Counted from the first letter of the stretch, positions 53,090 through 62,780 are shown. The stretch is DNA of 64,000 bases from Arthrobacter sp. CAU 1506 (GCF_005047635.1 NZ_SUKC01000019.1:1-64000); one strand, 5' to 3'. The notes: generated from the sequence alone by a model not told the origin. Translations and numbers: made by a program.

Positions 53090-54732
53090 CCGCTCCGAGT
53101 CTTGTGATCACCGGCGCGCAACTGTGGACTCCTGCCCGCAGCAGTGCGACTGCCCTTGCCGTGGCGAATGGAAGGATCGCAGCAATCGGCAGCGACGGGG
53201 AGATCCTGACGCTTGCAGGACCCGAAACCGTGCGCATTGAAGCAGGCGGCGCCGCGGTGCTGCCAGGCTTCCACGACGGCCACATCCATGCCCAGGCGGG
53301 CGGACTCGCGCTTCTTGGGTGCGACCTGGAACGCGCGCACTCCTTGGAGGGATACTCCGCCCTTATCCACGATTACGCCGTTCAGCACCACGACGAATGG
53401 CTGGTCGGGTCCGGCTGGTTCGGCGACGTATTTCCGGGTGGCCTGCCGACACGGCAACTGCTCGACGAGATCGTGCCGGACCGTCCTGCAGTGTTGACCA
53501 GCCACGACGCCCATGGGGTGTGGGTCAATACGAAAGCTCTGGAACGCGCCGGCATCACCCGGGAGACACCTGACCCGGCTGCCGGCCGAATTATCCGTGA
53601 TGAGCTCGGGGAGCCGACAGGCGTGCTCATGGATGCGGCGGGCGAACTCGTGACCCGCCTCATCCCGCCAAACCGCCCGGAGGAACTGTGCCGCGCTCTT
53701 CTCGAGGCCCAACAGCACCTCTTCTCCCTGGGGATTACCGCGTGGCATGACGCGATCCTAGGCGCTTACCTCACCTTGCCTGACAGCCTGCCTGCCTACA
53801 TCGAGACTTTGGCGGACGGTTCGCTGCGGGCCCGGGTAACCGGTTCAATGTGGTGGCCGCCGGCAGCCGGACCGGACTATATCCCTGAGCTGTTGGAGAG
53901 GATCCGGGCTGCAGGGGAGGCCGGGTTCGAGGTGCGCAGCGTGAAGATCATGCAGGACGGAATCTGCGAGAACTGCACGGCAGCGCTCATTGAGCCGTAC
54001 ACCGGGGTGCACCCGGCAGTCCGGGGCGACTCGGTCATCAGCCCCGAACATCTCGGCGAGATCGTTGCGCAGTTGGATGCGGCCGGGCTCAGTATTCACT
54101 TCCATGGTGTCGGAGACCGCGCCGTGCGTGAGTGCCTGGACGCGGTCGCCCACGCCCGGCAACGGAATGGTTCGGGGCAGCGACACCAGATCGCGCACCT
54201 CGACGTCGTCGATCCAGCGGACTTTGGTCGGTTCGCGGAGCTGAAGGTGACGGCGAATCTGCAGCCTCTCTGGGCGCGCAACGACCAGGAAATTCTTGAG
54301 CGGAAGTTCCCGCTCATCGGCGAGGACCGGGCCCGCTATCACTTCCCCTTCGAATCACTCCGCCAAGCCGGAGCACACCTCGCGATGGGCAGTGACTGGC
54401 CGGTGACCAGTCCGGACCCGCTGTGGGGTCTCTACACCGCGAGCACGCGAACCGCCCCAATCGACGATGTGCATGCACTCAACGCGGAATCGCGCGTGCC
54501 TGCACAACCCCAGGAGCGTCTGGGGATTGATGACAGCATCTACGCCTACACACTCGGCTCCGCCGAGGCCTCGGGAATCGCGGACCGGATCGGTAGCCTC
54601 GAGTCTGGAAAGCTCGCCGACCTCGTGATTCTCACCGGTCCGATCGAGGGGGCCGAAAGCTTCGACCAAGTGCGCGTGGGCCGAACCATCCTCGGCGGGG
54701 ACACGGTGTATGAGAGCACCCCGAGTTCTTAA
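53086..54732 (+). CDS. YtcJ-like metal-dependent amidohydrolase
   Basis: The product is 548 residues from ATG 53086, overlapping the permease stop (ATGA). Amidohydrolase_3/YtcJ motifs: an N-terminal beta-sandwich (LVITGAQLWTPAR), then PGFHDGHIHAQAGG (HxH), HDEWLVGSGWFGDVFP, the central SVKIMQDGICENCTAAL (Lys position), HFHGVGDRAVRECLDAV, RHQIAHLDVVDP and GSDWPVTSPDPLWG. The C-terminal extension closes the sandwich (YTLGSAEASGIADRIGSLESGKLADLVIL). Family members hydrolyse N-formyl or N-acyl compounds or lactams. Last gene of the operon, before a strong terminator. Confidence 0.9.
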   Translation: MTAPSLVITGAQLWTPARSSATALAVANGRIAAIGSDGEILTLAGPETVRIEAGGAAVLPGFHDGHIHAQAGGLALLGCDLERAHSLEGYSALIHDYAVQHHDEWLVGSGWFGDVFPGGLPTRQLLDEIVPDRPAVLTSHDAHGVWVNTKALERAGITRETPDPAAGRIIRDELGEPTGVLMDAAGELVTRLIPPNRPEELCRALLEAQQHLFSLGITAWHDAILGAYLTLPDSLPAYIETLADGSLRARVTGSMWWPPAAGPDYIPELLERIRAAGEAGFEVRSVKIMQDGICENCTAALIEPYTGVHPAVRGDSVISPEHLGEIVAQLDAAGLSIHFHGVGDRAVRECLDAVAHARQRNGSGQRHQIAHLDVVDPADFGRFAELKVTANLQPLWARNDQEILERKFPLIGEDRARYHFPFESLRQAGAHLAMGSDWPVTSPDPLWGLYTASTRTAPIDDVHALNAESRVPAQPQERLGIDDSIYAYTLGSAEASGIADRIGSLESGKLADLVILTGPIEGAESFDQVRVGRTILGGDTVYESTPSS

Positions 54733-54820
54733 CCCTGCTTGTCGACTCGCTGACTACCAGGCTCCACCACAGTTGGTTTCCCCGGGGATGTCAGCAGTCA
54801 GTTACATGCCGCCTCGTCAG

Positions 54821-54859
54821 CCAGACAGTGCCATGCTCACGTCGCATGGCACTGCCTGG
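54821..54859. terminator. Intrinsic terminator of the second catabolic operon
   Basis: CCAGACAGTGCCATG (54821-54835) pairs with CATGGCACTGCCTGG (54845-54859); 14 of 15 positions are complementary, with a nine-base loop, followed by AATTTTGT. It lies 89 bases after the amidohydrolase stop. Confidence 0.8.
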
Positions 54860-54966
54860 AATTTTGTCGTGGCCACATGACCCTTCGCTGACGCAAGCAC
54901 GTGCCCCTTGCCGGATGACAGGATGATCCGCCATGGGGCTGCCGTTATCGTTCAAGGGTCATCAGG

Positions 54967-56418
54967 TCATGCTCTCCGAGCAGGTAGTGATCCCGTGTGG
55001 ATGCCGGTGAGCGCAGCTTCGGACAGGGCCTCCACCAACTGCTCCGACGTCAGCAGCTGCTGGTCCAGGACCAGCTGAGCCACGGAAGTGTTGGTGGCCA
55101 GCGCCTTCTTGGCCAGTTCGGCAGCGGGCCGGTACCCAAGCAGCGGTGCCAATCCGGTGACAACGCTGATGGTTTCGTGCATCCGGCGTTCCAGGACGGT
55201 GATGTTGGCCTCGATGCCGCTGACGCATTTGGTGCGCAGAAGCCTGCAGGCATCGGCGAGCCACTGTATCGACTCAAGCAGCGCGTCCGCCATCACAGGT
55301 TCAAAGGCATTGAGCTGAAGTTGGCCAGCTTCCACCGCCATGGTCACTGTGGCGTCGGCCCCGACCACGCGGAATGCCACCTGATTGACCATTTCCGGAA
55401 TGACCGGGTTGACCTTCCCGGGCATGATCGAAGACCCCGCCTGCACGGCCGGCAGGGAAATTTCGTTCAGGCCAGCCTGCGGGCCCGAGGACAGCAGGCG
55501 CAGGTCGTTGCAGATCTTGGACAGCTTCACCGCTGCACGCTTCAGCACTCCGGACACCAGGATGAACACCCCGGTGTCCGAGGTAGCTTCGACCAGATCC
55601 GCCGCAGATGCCAGCTGCAAACCCGTCACTGCGGACAGCTCCGCCAGCACTGCTTGGCGGTACCCCGGCACAGTGGTGATGCCGGTGCCGATGGCAGTGG
55701 CGCCCAGATTGGACTCGCGCAAATGAGGCTGCAGCTCCTGCAGCCGCGCCAGGTCCTCGCGCAGGGTCTCGGCGAAGGCACCGAACTCCTGGCCCAGGGT
55801 CATCGGCACCGCGTCCTGCAGCTGGGTCCGGCCGACCTTCAGGATGCCCGCGAATTCGCCTGCTTTTGTGTGGAAGGCATCGCTCAGCATCCGGTGCTCC
55901 TCGCATAGCGCCTCAAGCTCCCGGTGAAGGGCGAGCTTCACCGCAGTGGGATAGGTGTCATTAGTGCTTTGGCTGCGGTTGACGTGATCAATGGGATTGA
56001 CGACGGCGTAGCTCCCCTTGGGGTGTCCCAGCAGTTCCAGCGCCCGGTTGGCGATGACCTCGTTCGCGTTCATGTTGGTGCTCGTACCCGCACCGCCCTG
56101 GATCCGGTCGACAACGAATTCTTCATCGAGCTTCCCGGCCATGACCTCTGCTGCTGCTTCTTGGATGACGGCCGCAATCTCTGGTTTCAGCAGCGCGTGG
56201 GATGCGTTCGCCCGGGCGGCGGCGTACTTGATAGCGCCAAAAGCCCACACAAGGGAGCGGAAGCTGCCGACGGGGCGCCCACTGACCGGGAAGTTCTCCA
56301 AGGCCCGCAGGGTGCTGATTCCCCAGTAGGCGTCGGCTGGAACGTTCCGCCCGCCCAGGCTGTCGCTCTCCGGGCGGAGCGATGTGGAGGTGCTGTTCTC
56401 AAGGGACGTGTTTGACAT
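54967..56418 (-). CDS. aspA: Aspartate ammonia-lyase (aspartase)
   Basis: The product is 483 residues. Class II fumarase/aspartase signature GSSIMPGKVNPVIPEMVNQV lies near residue 335 with the catalytic Ser in the preceding loop; RIQGGAGTSTNMNANEVIANRA (near 110) and VNPIDHVNRSQSTNDTYPTA (near 140) are further active-site segments. The residue set PGKVNP and length fit aspartase better than fumarase, though fumarase FumC cannot be excluded by eye. It deaminates aspartate to fumarate and ammonia in the cytosol. Start ATG 56418 is followed by TSLENSTSTSLRPES, a polar extension. It is divergent from a LysR regulator and probably under its control. Confidence 0.85.
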   Translation of the reverse strand: MSNTSLENSTSTSLRPESDSLGGRNVPADAYWGISTLRALENFPVSGRPVGSFRSLVWAFGAIKYAAARANASHALLKPEIAAVIQEAAAEVMAGKLDEEFVVDRIQGGAGTSTNMNANEVIANRALELLGHPKGSYAVVNPIDHVNRSQSTNDTYPTAVKLALHRELEALCEEHRMLSDAFHTKAGEFAGILKVGRTQLQDAVPMTLGQEFGAFAETLREDLARLQELQPHLRESNLGATAIGTGITTVPGYRQAVLAELSAVTGLQLASAADLVEATSDTGVFILVSGVLKRAAVKLSKICNDLRLLSSGPQAGLNEISLPAVQAGSSIMPGKVNPVIPEMVNQVAFRVVGADATVTMAVEAGQLQLNAFEPVMADALLESIQWLADACRLLRTKCVSGIEANITVLERRMHETISVVTGLAPLLGYRPAAELAKKALATNTSVAQLVLDQQLLTSEQLVEALSEAALTGIHTGSLPARRA

Positions 56419-56595
56419 CGTTGTCTTTCTGGAATGGAGGTGTTGCCGGAGGGGTCGCAGTGCCAGCCTCCTCCACCGGAAGGAGCCGGACCGAGCGGCC
56501 CATCTCTACAATGCGACCCTTTGAGCTCATCTGTCGAACAGTTCTTTCCGCTTCCTTTGATCTGTAAAACCGATGGACTTCTGTATCCTGTTCGC
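56419..56595. promoter_or_regulatory. Divergent aspA/lysR promoter region
   Basis: The 177-base spacer between the two start codons must contain both promoters and the LysR sites. No obvious T-N11-A palindrome stands out with certainty. Confidence 0.4.
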
Positions 56596-57507
56596 ATGGA
56601 CATCACTCTGACCCAGCTTCGCTACTTCGTGGAAGCCGCCGCGCAACTGTCAATGACCCGGGCAGCGGAGCGGTTGAACGTGGCGCAGTCGGCGGTATCG
56701 GCTGCGATCGCCCAGCTGGAGCGGCAGGTGGGAACCCAGTTCTTTGTCCGCCAACGATCCAAGGGACTGGTGCTGACGCCGGCCGGCGAGCTCTTTGTGC
56801 GCGATGCGCAGTCGATTCTGGCGCATGTCGAGGAAAGCCTGGATAACGCCCGCGGGGAGCAGCGGAGTCTGGCCGGACGGGTCCGGCTGGCCTGCTTCAC
56901 CACGCTGGCGCCTTTTCTGCTGCCGGGCGTGCTGACCAGGCTGCGAGCGAAGCACCCGGACTTGGTCTTGGACGTCATCGAGGCCGACACAGCCGGCTGT
57001 GTCAACGCGCTGCTCACCGGGCAGGCCGATCTGGCGCTGTGCTATGACCTGGACCTTCCCGACGGAATCGCCCGGACCGTGGTGGACGAAGCGCGCCCTT
57101 ACCTTGCGCTGCCGCCTGGCCACCGGCTGGCGGAAAAAGCCGAGGTGGGGCTTGCCCAACTGCAGGGTGAGCCGTTCGTGCTGCTGGATATGCCGCATAC
57201 CCGCGATCTCATGCTCTCGCTGGCTGCTGCCGGAGGCGGCGAACCCAACGTCAAGTTCCGGTCTGCCAGCTACGAGACAGTGCGGACCTTCGTCGCCCAC
57301 GGCCACGGGTATTCAATCCTGCACCAGCGCCCGCACCATGACCTGACCTACGACGGCGGACGCGTCGTCGTCGTCGAGATCAAAGACAAGGTTCCGGACC
57401 TGCGGACCGTGTTGGCACACTTGGAAGCGCAGCGCCCGACGAGCCGCATTCGTGCTGTTGCTGCCGCAGTCCGTCAGCAGATCGTGGCAGAAAGCCCCAA
57501 GCGTTGA
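56596..57507 (+). CDS. LysR-family regulator of the aspartase gene
   Basis: The product is 303 residues from ATG 56596; the frame is open 54 codons further upstream but that reading lacks family similarity. The N-terminal HTH is MDITLTQLRYFVEAAAQLSM, TRAAERLNVAQSAVSAAIAQLERQVG (recognition helix QSAVSAAI). The C-terminal effector fold has LAGRVRLACFTTLAPFLLPG, LTGQADLALCYDLDLP and VRTFVAHGHGYSILHQRPH. LysR regulators usually activate a divergent gene in response to its substrate, here probably aspartate or a related acid. Confidence 0.9.
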   Translation: MDITLTQLRYFVEAAAQLSMTRAAERLNVAQSAVSAAIAQLERQVGTQFFVRQRSKGLVLTPAGELFVRDAQSILAHVEESLDNARGEQRSLAGRVRLACFTTLAPFLLPGVLTRLRAKHPDLVLDVIEADTAGCVNALLTGQADLALCYDLDLPDGIARTVVDEARPYLALPPGHRLAEKAEVGLAQLQGEPFVLLDMPHTRDLMLSLAAAGGGEPNVKFRSASYETVRTFVAHGHGYSILHQRPHHDLTYDGGRVVVVEIKDKVPDLRTVLAHLEAQRPTSRIRAVAAAVRQQIVAESPKR

Positions 57508-57582
57508 AGGGCCGGGACAACAACACCACGCCCTGACACTCGGCAGCCCGAACGGGGCGTCGCGTGCGGACGCCATTCCGCG

Positions 57583-58197
57583 CTACTGTGCGGACGTCGC
57601 CTCGGGCAGCGCAAGCCGCTGGAGTGCTTGTTCTATCAGGGTCCGCTGCCGCGAGCCGGACATTGAATGGGCGTCCAGCATGGACGTTATATGCAGCCCC
57701 ATCATGAAATTCAGCAGTCCGTCGACGAAGTCGTCGGCGCGTTCGGGCGAACGATAGCTGCCGTCGTGCTCCGCTTCGGCAACGAAACGCAGCATGCGGT
57801 CCCGCCAGGCCTGCAGGGCCTGCCTACCGACCGCCCGCAGGTCGCCGGCGGTCTGGGCCCGTTGCCAGAAGGCCACTGCCACCCGGGCCTCGGTCACCGT
57901 CAGCGGGTCGGCCGGGATGATCTCCAGACACAGACTGCGCAACGCGTCCAGGCCGCGGCGTCCGTGCGTGCTGGCATCGATCCGTTCGTTGGTGCGGTCG
58001 CAGATCAGTTGGTAGGAGGCCAGCAGGAGTGCATCCTTGTTCGGAAAATAGTGCGAGAGGACTCCCGGTCCGGCGTAGCCGCACTCTTTGGCGATGTCGC
58101 GCATATTGACGTTCTCTATGCCGGAATCGGCAATGAGCCGCCATGTCGTTTCAATGATGGAACGACGGCGCTCCGCATGGTCAACTAACCGTGGCAT
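57583..58197 (-). CDS. TetR-family transcriptional regulator
   Basis: The product is 204 residues. N-terminal HTH around residues 10-55: RRSIIETTWRLIADSGIENVNMRDIAKECGYAGPGVLSHYF and PNKDALLLASYQ, the pattern of TetR proteins. The C-terminal ligand domain is helical (LDALRSLCLEIIPADPLTVTEARVAVAFW, FVDGLLNFMMGL). It resembles BetI-type regulators of amine or betaine catabolism in the segment LTVTEARVAVAFWQRA. It lies downstream of the copper amine oxidase gene on the same strand, separated by a 16-bp-stem terminator, and may repress it. Confidence 0.88.
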   Translation of the reverse strand: MPRLVDHAERRRSIIETTWRLIADSGIENVNMRDIAKECGYAGPGVLSHYFPNKDALLLASYQLICDRTNERIDASTHGRRGLDALRSLCLEIIPADPLTVTEARVAVAFWQRAQTAGDLRAVGRQALQAWRDRMLRFVAEAEHDGSYRSPERADDFVDGLLNFMMGLHITSMLDAHSMSGSRQRTLIEQALQRLALPEATSAQ

Positions 58198-58279
58198 CGG
58201 TCCCCTCAGTTTCCGTAGTGCTCCAAGGTGGATGAAAGCGGGGCGGGGGCGAAAACGTCCCTCACCCCACTGGCCGTCA

Positions 58280-58318
58280 CCCTACCACCGCGTTGACTCG
58301 GCCAACGCGGTGGTAGGG
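58280..58318. terminator. Long-stem terminator after the copper amine oxidase gene
   Basis: CCCTACCACCGCGTTG (58280-58295) and CAACGCGGTGGTAGGG (58303-58318) form a perfect 16-bp stem with a seven-base loop, just past the amine oxidase stop (minus strand) and before the TetR start. No T-run is present, so termination efficiency is uncertain. Confidence 0.7.
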
Positions 58319-58327
58319 GAGGCCTGC

Positions 58328-60298
58328 CTAGTGCCCGCCGTGCTCCGGGCCGCAAGCGGTAGCGCAGTGGTCCCGGGCCGAGGAGGGAATATTCAGGGTG
58401 GGGTTGGTGTCAAAGAAGCCGTGCGGTTTCAGACTGAAACCCGTGGTGTCCACCGGCATGATTGGCCAGTCTTCCGGACGCGGGAAGTGGGTCAGGCCGA
58501 AGCTGTGCCACACTACCAGGTCCCGGCCGTCGATATCCCGATTGCCAGCGATGTAGGACGGCAGGCCGGCACCTCCGGGGTGCTGGTTGACGAAGTCGCC
58601 GGCGGCGTAGAGTTCGCCGTCGCTGTGCTGGGTGACCCAAAGGTGGTGGGTCGCGAAGGCCGCCCGGGCCGCGATCGACGAATCGGGGGCCATGGCCAAG
58701 GTCGGATTGTTTTCCGGATATAGCGTGTATCCCACCGGCTTGCCCACGTGATTCAGCGACGTCGGGTTGCTGATGTGCCACACCCTCCCCACCGTCCCGT
58801 CCGCGTCCCGCACAGCTTCTTTCTCCGTGGACAGCAGGGTGCGCTTTTGGGTAAAGGCGTTGCCGTGCGGGTTGTCGCCCGACTTTGGCAGTCGGACCAG
58901 GTCCAGCTCTTCGACGCGGTTGGTGGTGCCGTCCAGCATCATATCCAGCCGGGCACTGAAAAGGTGCTGATGGAAGGGGGCGCCGAGCCCGGGAGCGATT
59001 TCCGAAGCGTAGGGATAGTCGCGGTCGGGAAGCGCGGCAGTGAAGACGATTCCGGTGGCCTTGGCCTCAAACTCGATGGTGCCGTCCAGATAGAGGTACC
59101 AGTAGAAGCCGTAGTCGTAATTCCCGACCGTGGTGAAGAATGAAATGACCAACCGGCGGTTCCGGCGTACTTCATTCGACTGGGCCCACTCGTCCGTGTG
59201 CTTCCAGAGGACGCCGGCGTCCTCCTCGTGGATGCAGATGCCGTTGGGGATGGTCCTCGGGTTGCCGAAATCGTCCGCGACAACAGGGGAGAGGTACGTA
59301 ATCTCACCCAGGCAGTCGCAGCCCAACTTGAGCGAGTTAGCATCCCTGCCGACCAGGTACTCGCCGGAGTCGAAGTAATTCTGCCAGCTGCGGTAGGGCG
59401 AGGGATCGCCGTAGGGAACCACCATCTCGGAGATGGAAGCACGATGGATCAAGGGGCGGCGCCGGCCATCGAGCGTGTGGTGGAGTTGGTGCAGCACCAC
59501 GCCTTCCCGTGCATCAAATCCAACCCGGAGATCCCAGCCAAGCCACGTCAGATGGTTGCCATCCATCGTGAAGCTTGGTCCTTCCGGCTGGCTGACCTCG
59601 ATGGGTTTGAGGTCGGTCCGCAGCTCGCCGTGAACGGCAGCCTCGGTGTAATTGCCATTCACTTCGGGAATCGCAACCGGTCCGTCGTCGATCAGGCGGT
59701 CAACGCGCCGTCGCTCCACATCGACAAAGGCGACCAGCCCGTCAATGGGGTGTGCCCACGCGTGGTCACCCGGGTGGTCCTGCCGGAATCCCAGACCGCG
59801 CAGCAGACGCTTGCCCTCTTCGTTCTCATACTCGAAAACGCCGGCGGACAGCGGAGCCACGCGTACCTGCTCCGGCCGCAGGCCGCGGCTTTGCAGTGCC
59901 GCGATCCATTGTGGATCGACAGCAAGGATTTCTTCGATGATCTCGAATTCCTCCAGCAGGACCGGCAACTGTCCGTCCACTGCCGGGTCCAAACGGCGCT
60001 GCTCAATGACAGCCCCGCGCGTCAGCGAAACCAGAACGTCCAGGGAAGAGGACGCAGCCGCATCCCAGAGCATGATTCGCGCCTGGCGGTCGAGCAGTGC
60101 TTCAGAGCTGTCTGTCGAATAGAAGGCCGACTTAGGCGGCTCCGCCAGACCGAAATAGGCGAAGCGGGTCGATTCCGAGATCAGCTGTGCGGCTTCCAGC
60201 ACCTCACGGGCGGAGCGGACTTCTTCCGCTGTCAGCTGTTCAAGAGGGTGCAGCGTTACGGGAGCCGGGCTGGTGGTGGTGTCGGGGGTCATGCTCAT
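58328..60298 (-). CDS. Copper-containing amine oxidase (TPQ enzyme)
   Basis: The product is 656 residues from ATG 60298, the usual length. Active-site elements can be placed: NYD (about residues 393-395), whose Tyr becomes topaquinone; the catalytic base Asp in [11 protein letters not shown] near 310; copper His ligands in [13 protein letters not shown] near 443-445 and [13 protein letters not shown] near the end. The N-terminal D2/D3 domains are present ([18 protein letters not shown]). It oxidises primary amines such as tyramine, phenylethylamine or histamine to aldehyde, ammonia and H2O2. The Arthrobacter enzymes AGAO and histamine oxidase are close in layout. It is divergent from a His-rich membrane protein and an APC permease. 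Confidence 0.95.
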   Translation of the reverse strand: MSMTPDTTTSPAPVTLHPLEQLTAEEVRSAREVLEAAQLISESTRFAYFGLAEPPKSAFYSTDSSEALLDRQARIMLWDAAASSSLDVLVSLTRGAVIEQRRLDPAVDGQLPVLLEEFEIIEEILAVDPQWIAALQSRGLRPEQVRVAPLSAGVFEYENEEGKRLLRGLGFRQDHPGDHAWAHPIDGLVAFVDVERRRVDRLIDDGPVAIPEVNGNYTEAAVHGELRTDLKPIEVSQPEGPSFTMDGNHLTWLGWDLRVGFDAREGVVLHQLHHTLDGRRRPLIHRASISEMVVPYGDPSPYRSWQNYFDSGEYLVGRDANSLKLGCDCLGEITYLSPVVADDFGNPRTIPNGICIHEEDAGVLWKHTDEWAQSNEVRRNRRLVISFFTTVGNYDYGFYWYLYLDGTIEFEAKATGIVFTAALPDRDYPYASEIAPGLGAPFHQHLFSARLDMMLDGTTNRVEELDLVRLPKSGDNPHGNAFTQKRTLLSTEKEAVRDADGTVGRVWHISNPTSLNHVGKPVGYTLYPENNPTLAMAPDSSIAARAAFATHHLWVTQHSDGELYAAGDFVNQHPGGAGLPSYIAGNRDIDGRDLVVWHSFGLTHFPRPEDWPIMPVDTTGFSLKPHGFFDTNPTLNIPSSARDHCATACGPEHGGH

Positions 60299-60428
60299 TC
60301 CTAGATGATCGGGGGACTTTTGGTGATACAACTGTTCTACCAACGTTCTGAATGTTACTCAGCTCACCCCGATTCGTAAAGGTGCCACTTTGGCATGACG
60401 GATGGTGGGCAACTGGAAGGAGTGCCTT

Positions 60429-60896
60429 ATGGCCGTGGCCACCCGCAATGCCCTGGAGATAAGGCGGCGAGCATCGGTGGTCCTGTTGTTTTGCGCCTCA
60501 GGCGCAAGCTGCGTTGTCCATTTGGCTGCGAGCTTGGGGGCGCCTTCGGTTCAGATGGCTTGGGTGATGGCAGCTATGGCCGTGGCTTGTCTCGTATGTC
60601 TGATCCCGCTACACGCACCGCAGGGCGGCACTTCACGCCATTGCCTCAGTAGTGCATCGCACCTCATGGTCATGAGTGTTGTGATGATCGCCGTCCACCT
60701 GCTGTGGATTGTGATGTCCAGCAGGAGCGGTGGACATCAGCATGGGAGGGTGTCTTCCTTGAACGAGCATGGCCATGGCAGCCACGCAGCAGTGATGCTC
60801 CTTGTGATCGCCGTTGAACTTGCGTGCCTCATGGCGGCGACGGCCTCACGGCGGCTGGCCGAAGGGGCCCCGAAACGGAAATGGGCATCTGTCTGA
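60429..60896 (+). CDS. Small membrane protein with a His-rich loop
   Basis: The product is 155 residues from ATG 60429, with AAGGAG seven bases upstream. Four hydrophobic segments are visible: ASVVLLFCASGASCVVHLAA, MAWVMAAMAVACLVCLIPLH, HLMVMSVVMIAVHLLWIVM and AVMLLVIAVELACLMAATAS. Between segments 3 and 4 is a loop SGGHQHGRVSSLNEHGHGSH with several His pairs; Met and His also occur inside the helices (LMVMSVVMIAVH). I do not recognise a family. Because it sits beside a copper enzyme gene, a copper- or metal-handling role is possible; this is inference. The start is 130 bases from the divergent amine oxidase start. Confidence 0.6.
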   Translation: MAVATRNALEIRRRASVVLLFCASGASCVVHLAASLGAPSVQMAWVMAAMAVACLVCLIPLHAPQGGTSRHCLSSASHLMVMSVVMIAVHLLWIVMSSRSGGHQHGRVSSLNEHGHGSHAAVMLLVIAVELACLMAATASRRLAEGAPKRKWASV

Positions 60897-61142
60897 CCTC
60901 GCCTTAGCCGAGGCCTTTGGTGGAACCGTCGAGCGACCATATCGCTGCCTGCCAGATGCTTCGGCTGCCCTTCGTGCCAACAATGAGAACTGGTAGCCGG
61001 GCGCGTGCGTATCAAACTCCGTTCGCGTGGCATCGGATCTGCAGATGCAGACCATCAAAAAGACTCGTTTTACGTGATATGAATCACAGCCTAATGTGGG
61101 CTTACTGCTTGTGAGTGCGCTTTGCTCCTGAAAGGACATCCG

Positions 61143-62720
61143 ATGGAACACTCATCCCAAACGGCTCTTGCACAGGAGCAGAGCCGTCATCTGCAAAAGA
61201 CGCTTGGTCGGTTCGACATCCTGCTCTTGGTTGTCGCCGCCGTGGTGTCGATAGAAGTGCTGGGCCAAGTTTCGGGCTTCGGCGGAGAGACTTTCACCTG
61301 GACCCTCATCCTGGCTGTCACCTTCATGATTCCGTATGGATTGATATTCGCCGAGACCGGCGGCGCCTTCACCGAAGAAGGTGGCGTCTATGTGTGGACA
61401 CGAATGGCTTTCGGCAGGGTAGTCGCCGCGATCACAGCCCTTTTCACCTGGGTGACCCAGCCGGTTTGGGTAGGCGGTGCGATGGCCTTCGTCGCTGTCG
61501 AAACCTGGTCGGAATTCGTCAGTCCGGTTGAAGTCGGCGGTGTCGGTGACTACTTTTTCAAGCTGGCGTTCATCTGGATCACCGTTACCTCTGCAATCAT
61601 CAGCCTCAAGCACGGAAAATGGCTGCCTTCGCTCGGGGCTATCCTTAAAATCCTGTTCCTGGCATTCTTCCTTGTGATCACGGTCATCTACGGCATCCAG
61701 CACGGTTTCAACGGGCTAAACCTGGGCTTCTTCTCTCCAACACTGATGGGCTTCCTGGGGGTCACCCCGCTGCTGCTCTTCTCCTTCCTGGGGTTTGAAT
61801 CCGGCAATAGCGCAGCCGGTGAAATGACGAACCCTGCCAAGGACGTTCCCATCTCCATTGCCCGGTCGTCGCTGATCGCAGCTGCGAGTTACCTTCTGCC
61901 CATCCTGGCCATCCTCCTGGTGGTGCCACTTGACGACATCACCGGAATCGGCGGGCTCTTCGGCGCCGTCGCGACCGTTTACACCGTCTTTGGGCCTGCA
62001 GCGGAAATCATGCTCACCATTTCCGCAGTTATCTTCTGCTTCGTCCTCGTTTCACAGGGCGCCGCATGGATGATCATCAGTGATCGGATGCAGGCCATGG
62101 CGGCAGCAGACGGGTCCTTCTTTGGCGGATTCTTCGGCCGGTTCCACCCGAAGCTCGGCACGCCCATTCGAGTCAATACGCTCTCAGGCGTAGTGGCCAC
62201 CATTTTTATGTTCGCAGCCATGCAGCTCAGCGGCAGCAATGGAGCACTCTTCCAAGTGGTGCTCACGATCGCGATCTCAACGTTTCTGCTGAGCTATCTC
62301 CTGGCGATTCCTGCCGCCGTGCGCCTGCGCACCAAGTACCCCGATGAGGTCCGGCCGTTCAAGGTGCCGGTCTCAGACACTGGTTTCAAAGTCCTGGGCG
62401 CCATTTGCTTCGCTTGGATTCTGTTGGGTTCCTGGGTTGCCATTTTCCCAGGGACACTGGAAAGTCTCTTCGGCGTGGACTACAACTTCATGGACATCTG
62501 GGGCGTGGAGCAGTGGACATTTGAAGTGTTTGCGCTTGGAACCCTCGGCGGCATCCTTCTCCTGGGAGTCAGTGGCTATGTCCGCGGAAAGCCGGTCCGA
62601 GACGGACTAACCTTCGAAGGTAAAGCAGCCGTGCGGCGAGATATGGACGCCACGCCGCACGCGGGAGGTACGCCTATGCCACCAGCAGCGGTGCAGGCGA
62701 CGGTACACGAAACGGAGTAG
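61143..62720 (+). CDS. APC-superfamily amine/amino acid permease
   Basis: The product is 525 residues. ATG 61143 has AAAGGA seven bases upstream; the frame starts seven codons earlier. Twelve membrane segments, the first beginning FDILLLVVAAVVSIEVLGQV, then FAETGGAFTEEGGVYVWTRM, the segment EMTNPAKDVPISIARSS, and the late AIPAAVRLRTKYPDEVRPFKVP are typical of APC amino acid/polyamine permeases. It is transcribed divergently from the copper amine oxidase and is the likely importer of its amine substrate or of the parent amino acid. A clear terminator follows. Confidence 0.9.
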   Translation: MEHSSQTALAQEQSRHLQKTLGRFDILLLVVAAVVSIEVLGQVSGFGGETFTWTLILAVTFMIPYGLIFAETGGAFTEEGGVYVWTRMAFGRVVAAITALFTWVTQPVWVGGAMAFVAVETWSEFVSPVEVGGVGDYFFKLAFIWITVTSAIISLKHGKWLPSLGAILKILFLAFFLVITVIYGIQHGFNGLNLGFFSPTLMGFLGVTPLLLFSFLGFESGNSAAGEMTNPAKDVPISIARSSLIAAASYLLPILAILLVVPLDDITGIGGLFGAVATVYTVFGPAAEIMLTISAVIFCFVLVSQGAAWMIISDRMQAMAAADGSFFGGFFGRFHPKLGTPIRVNTLSGVVATIFMFAAMQLSGSNGALFQVVLTIAISTFLLSYLLAIPAAVRLRTKYPDEVRPFKVPVSDTGFKVLGAICFAWILLGSWVAIFPGTLESLFGVDYNFMDIWGVEQWTFEVFALGTLGGILLLGVSGYVRGKPVRDGLTFEGKAAVRRDMDATPHAGGTPMPPAAVQATVHETE

Positions 62721-62780
62721 CCGCTACAGAAGCAACGAAAGACTGGGGGCAAACGTACATTGTCGAGCACGTCTGGAGGT

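Noticed and set aside
54997-55908. 303-codon plus-strand frame opposite aspA
   Set aside because: Shadow of the aspartase gene; the Gln/Gly-rich product has no family similarity.
59198-60304. 368-codon plus-strand frame opposite the copper amine oxidase gene
   Set aside because: Antisense shadow in a high-GC gene with a clear function on the other strand.
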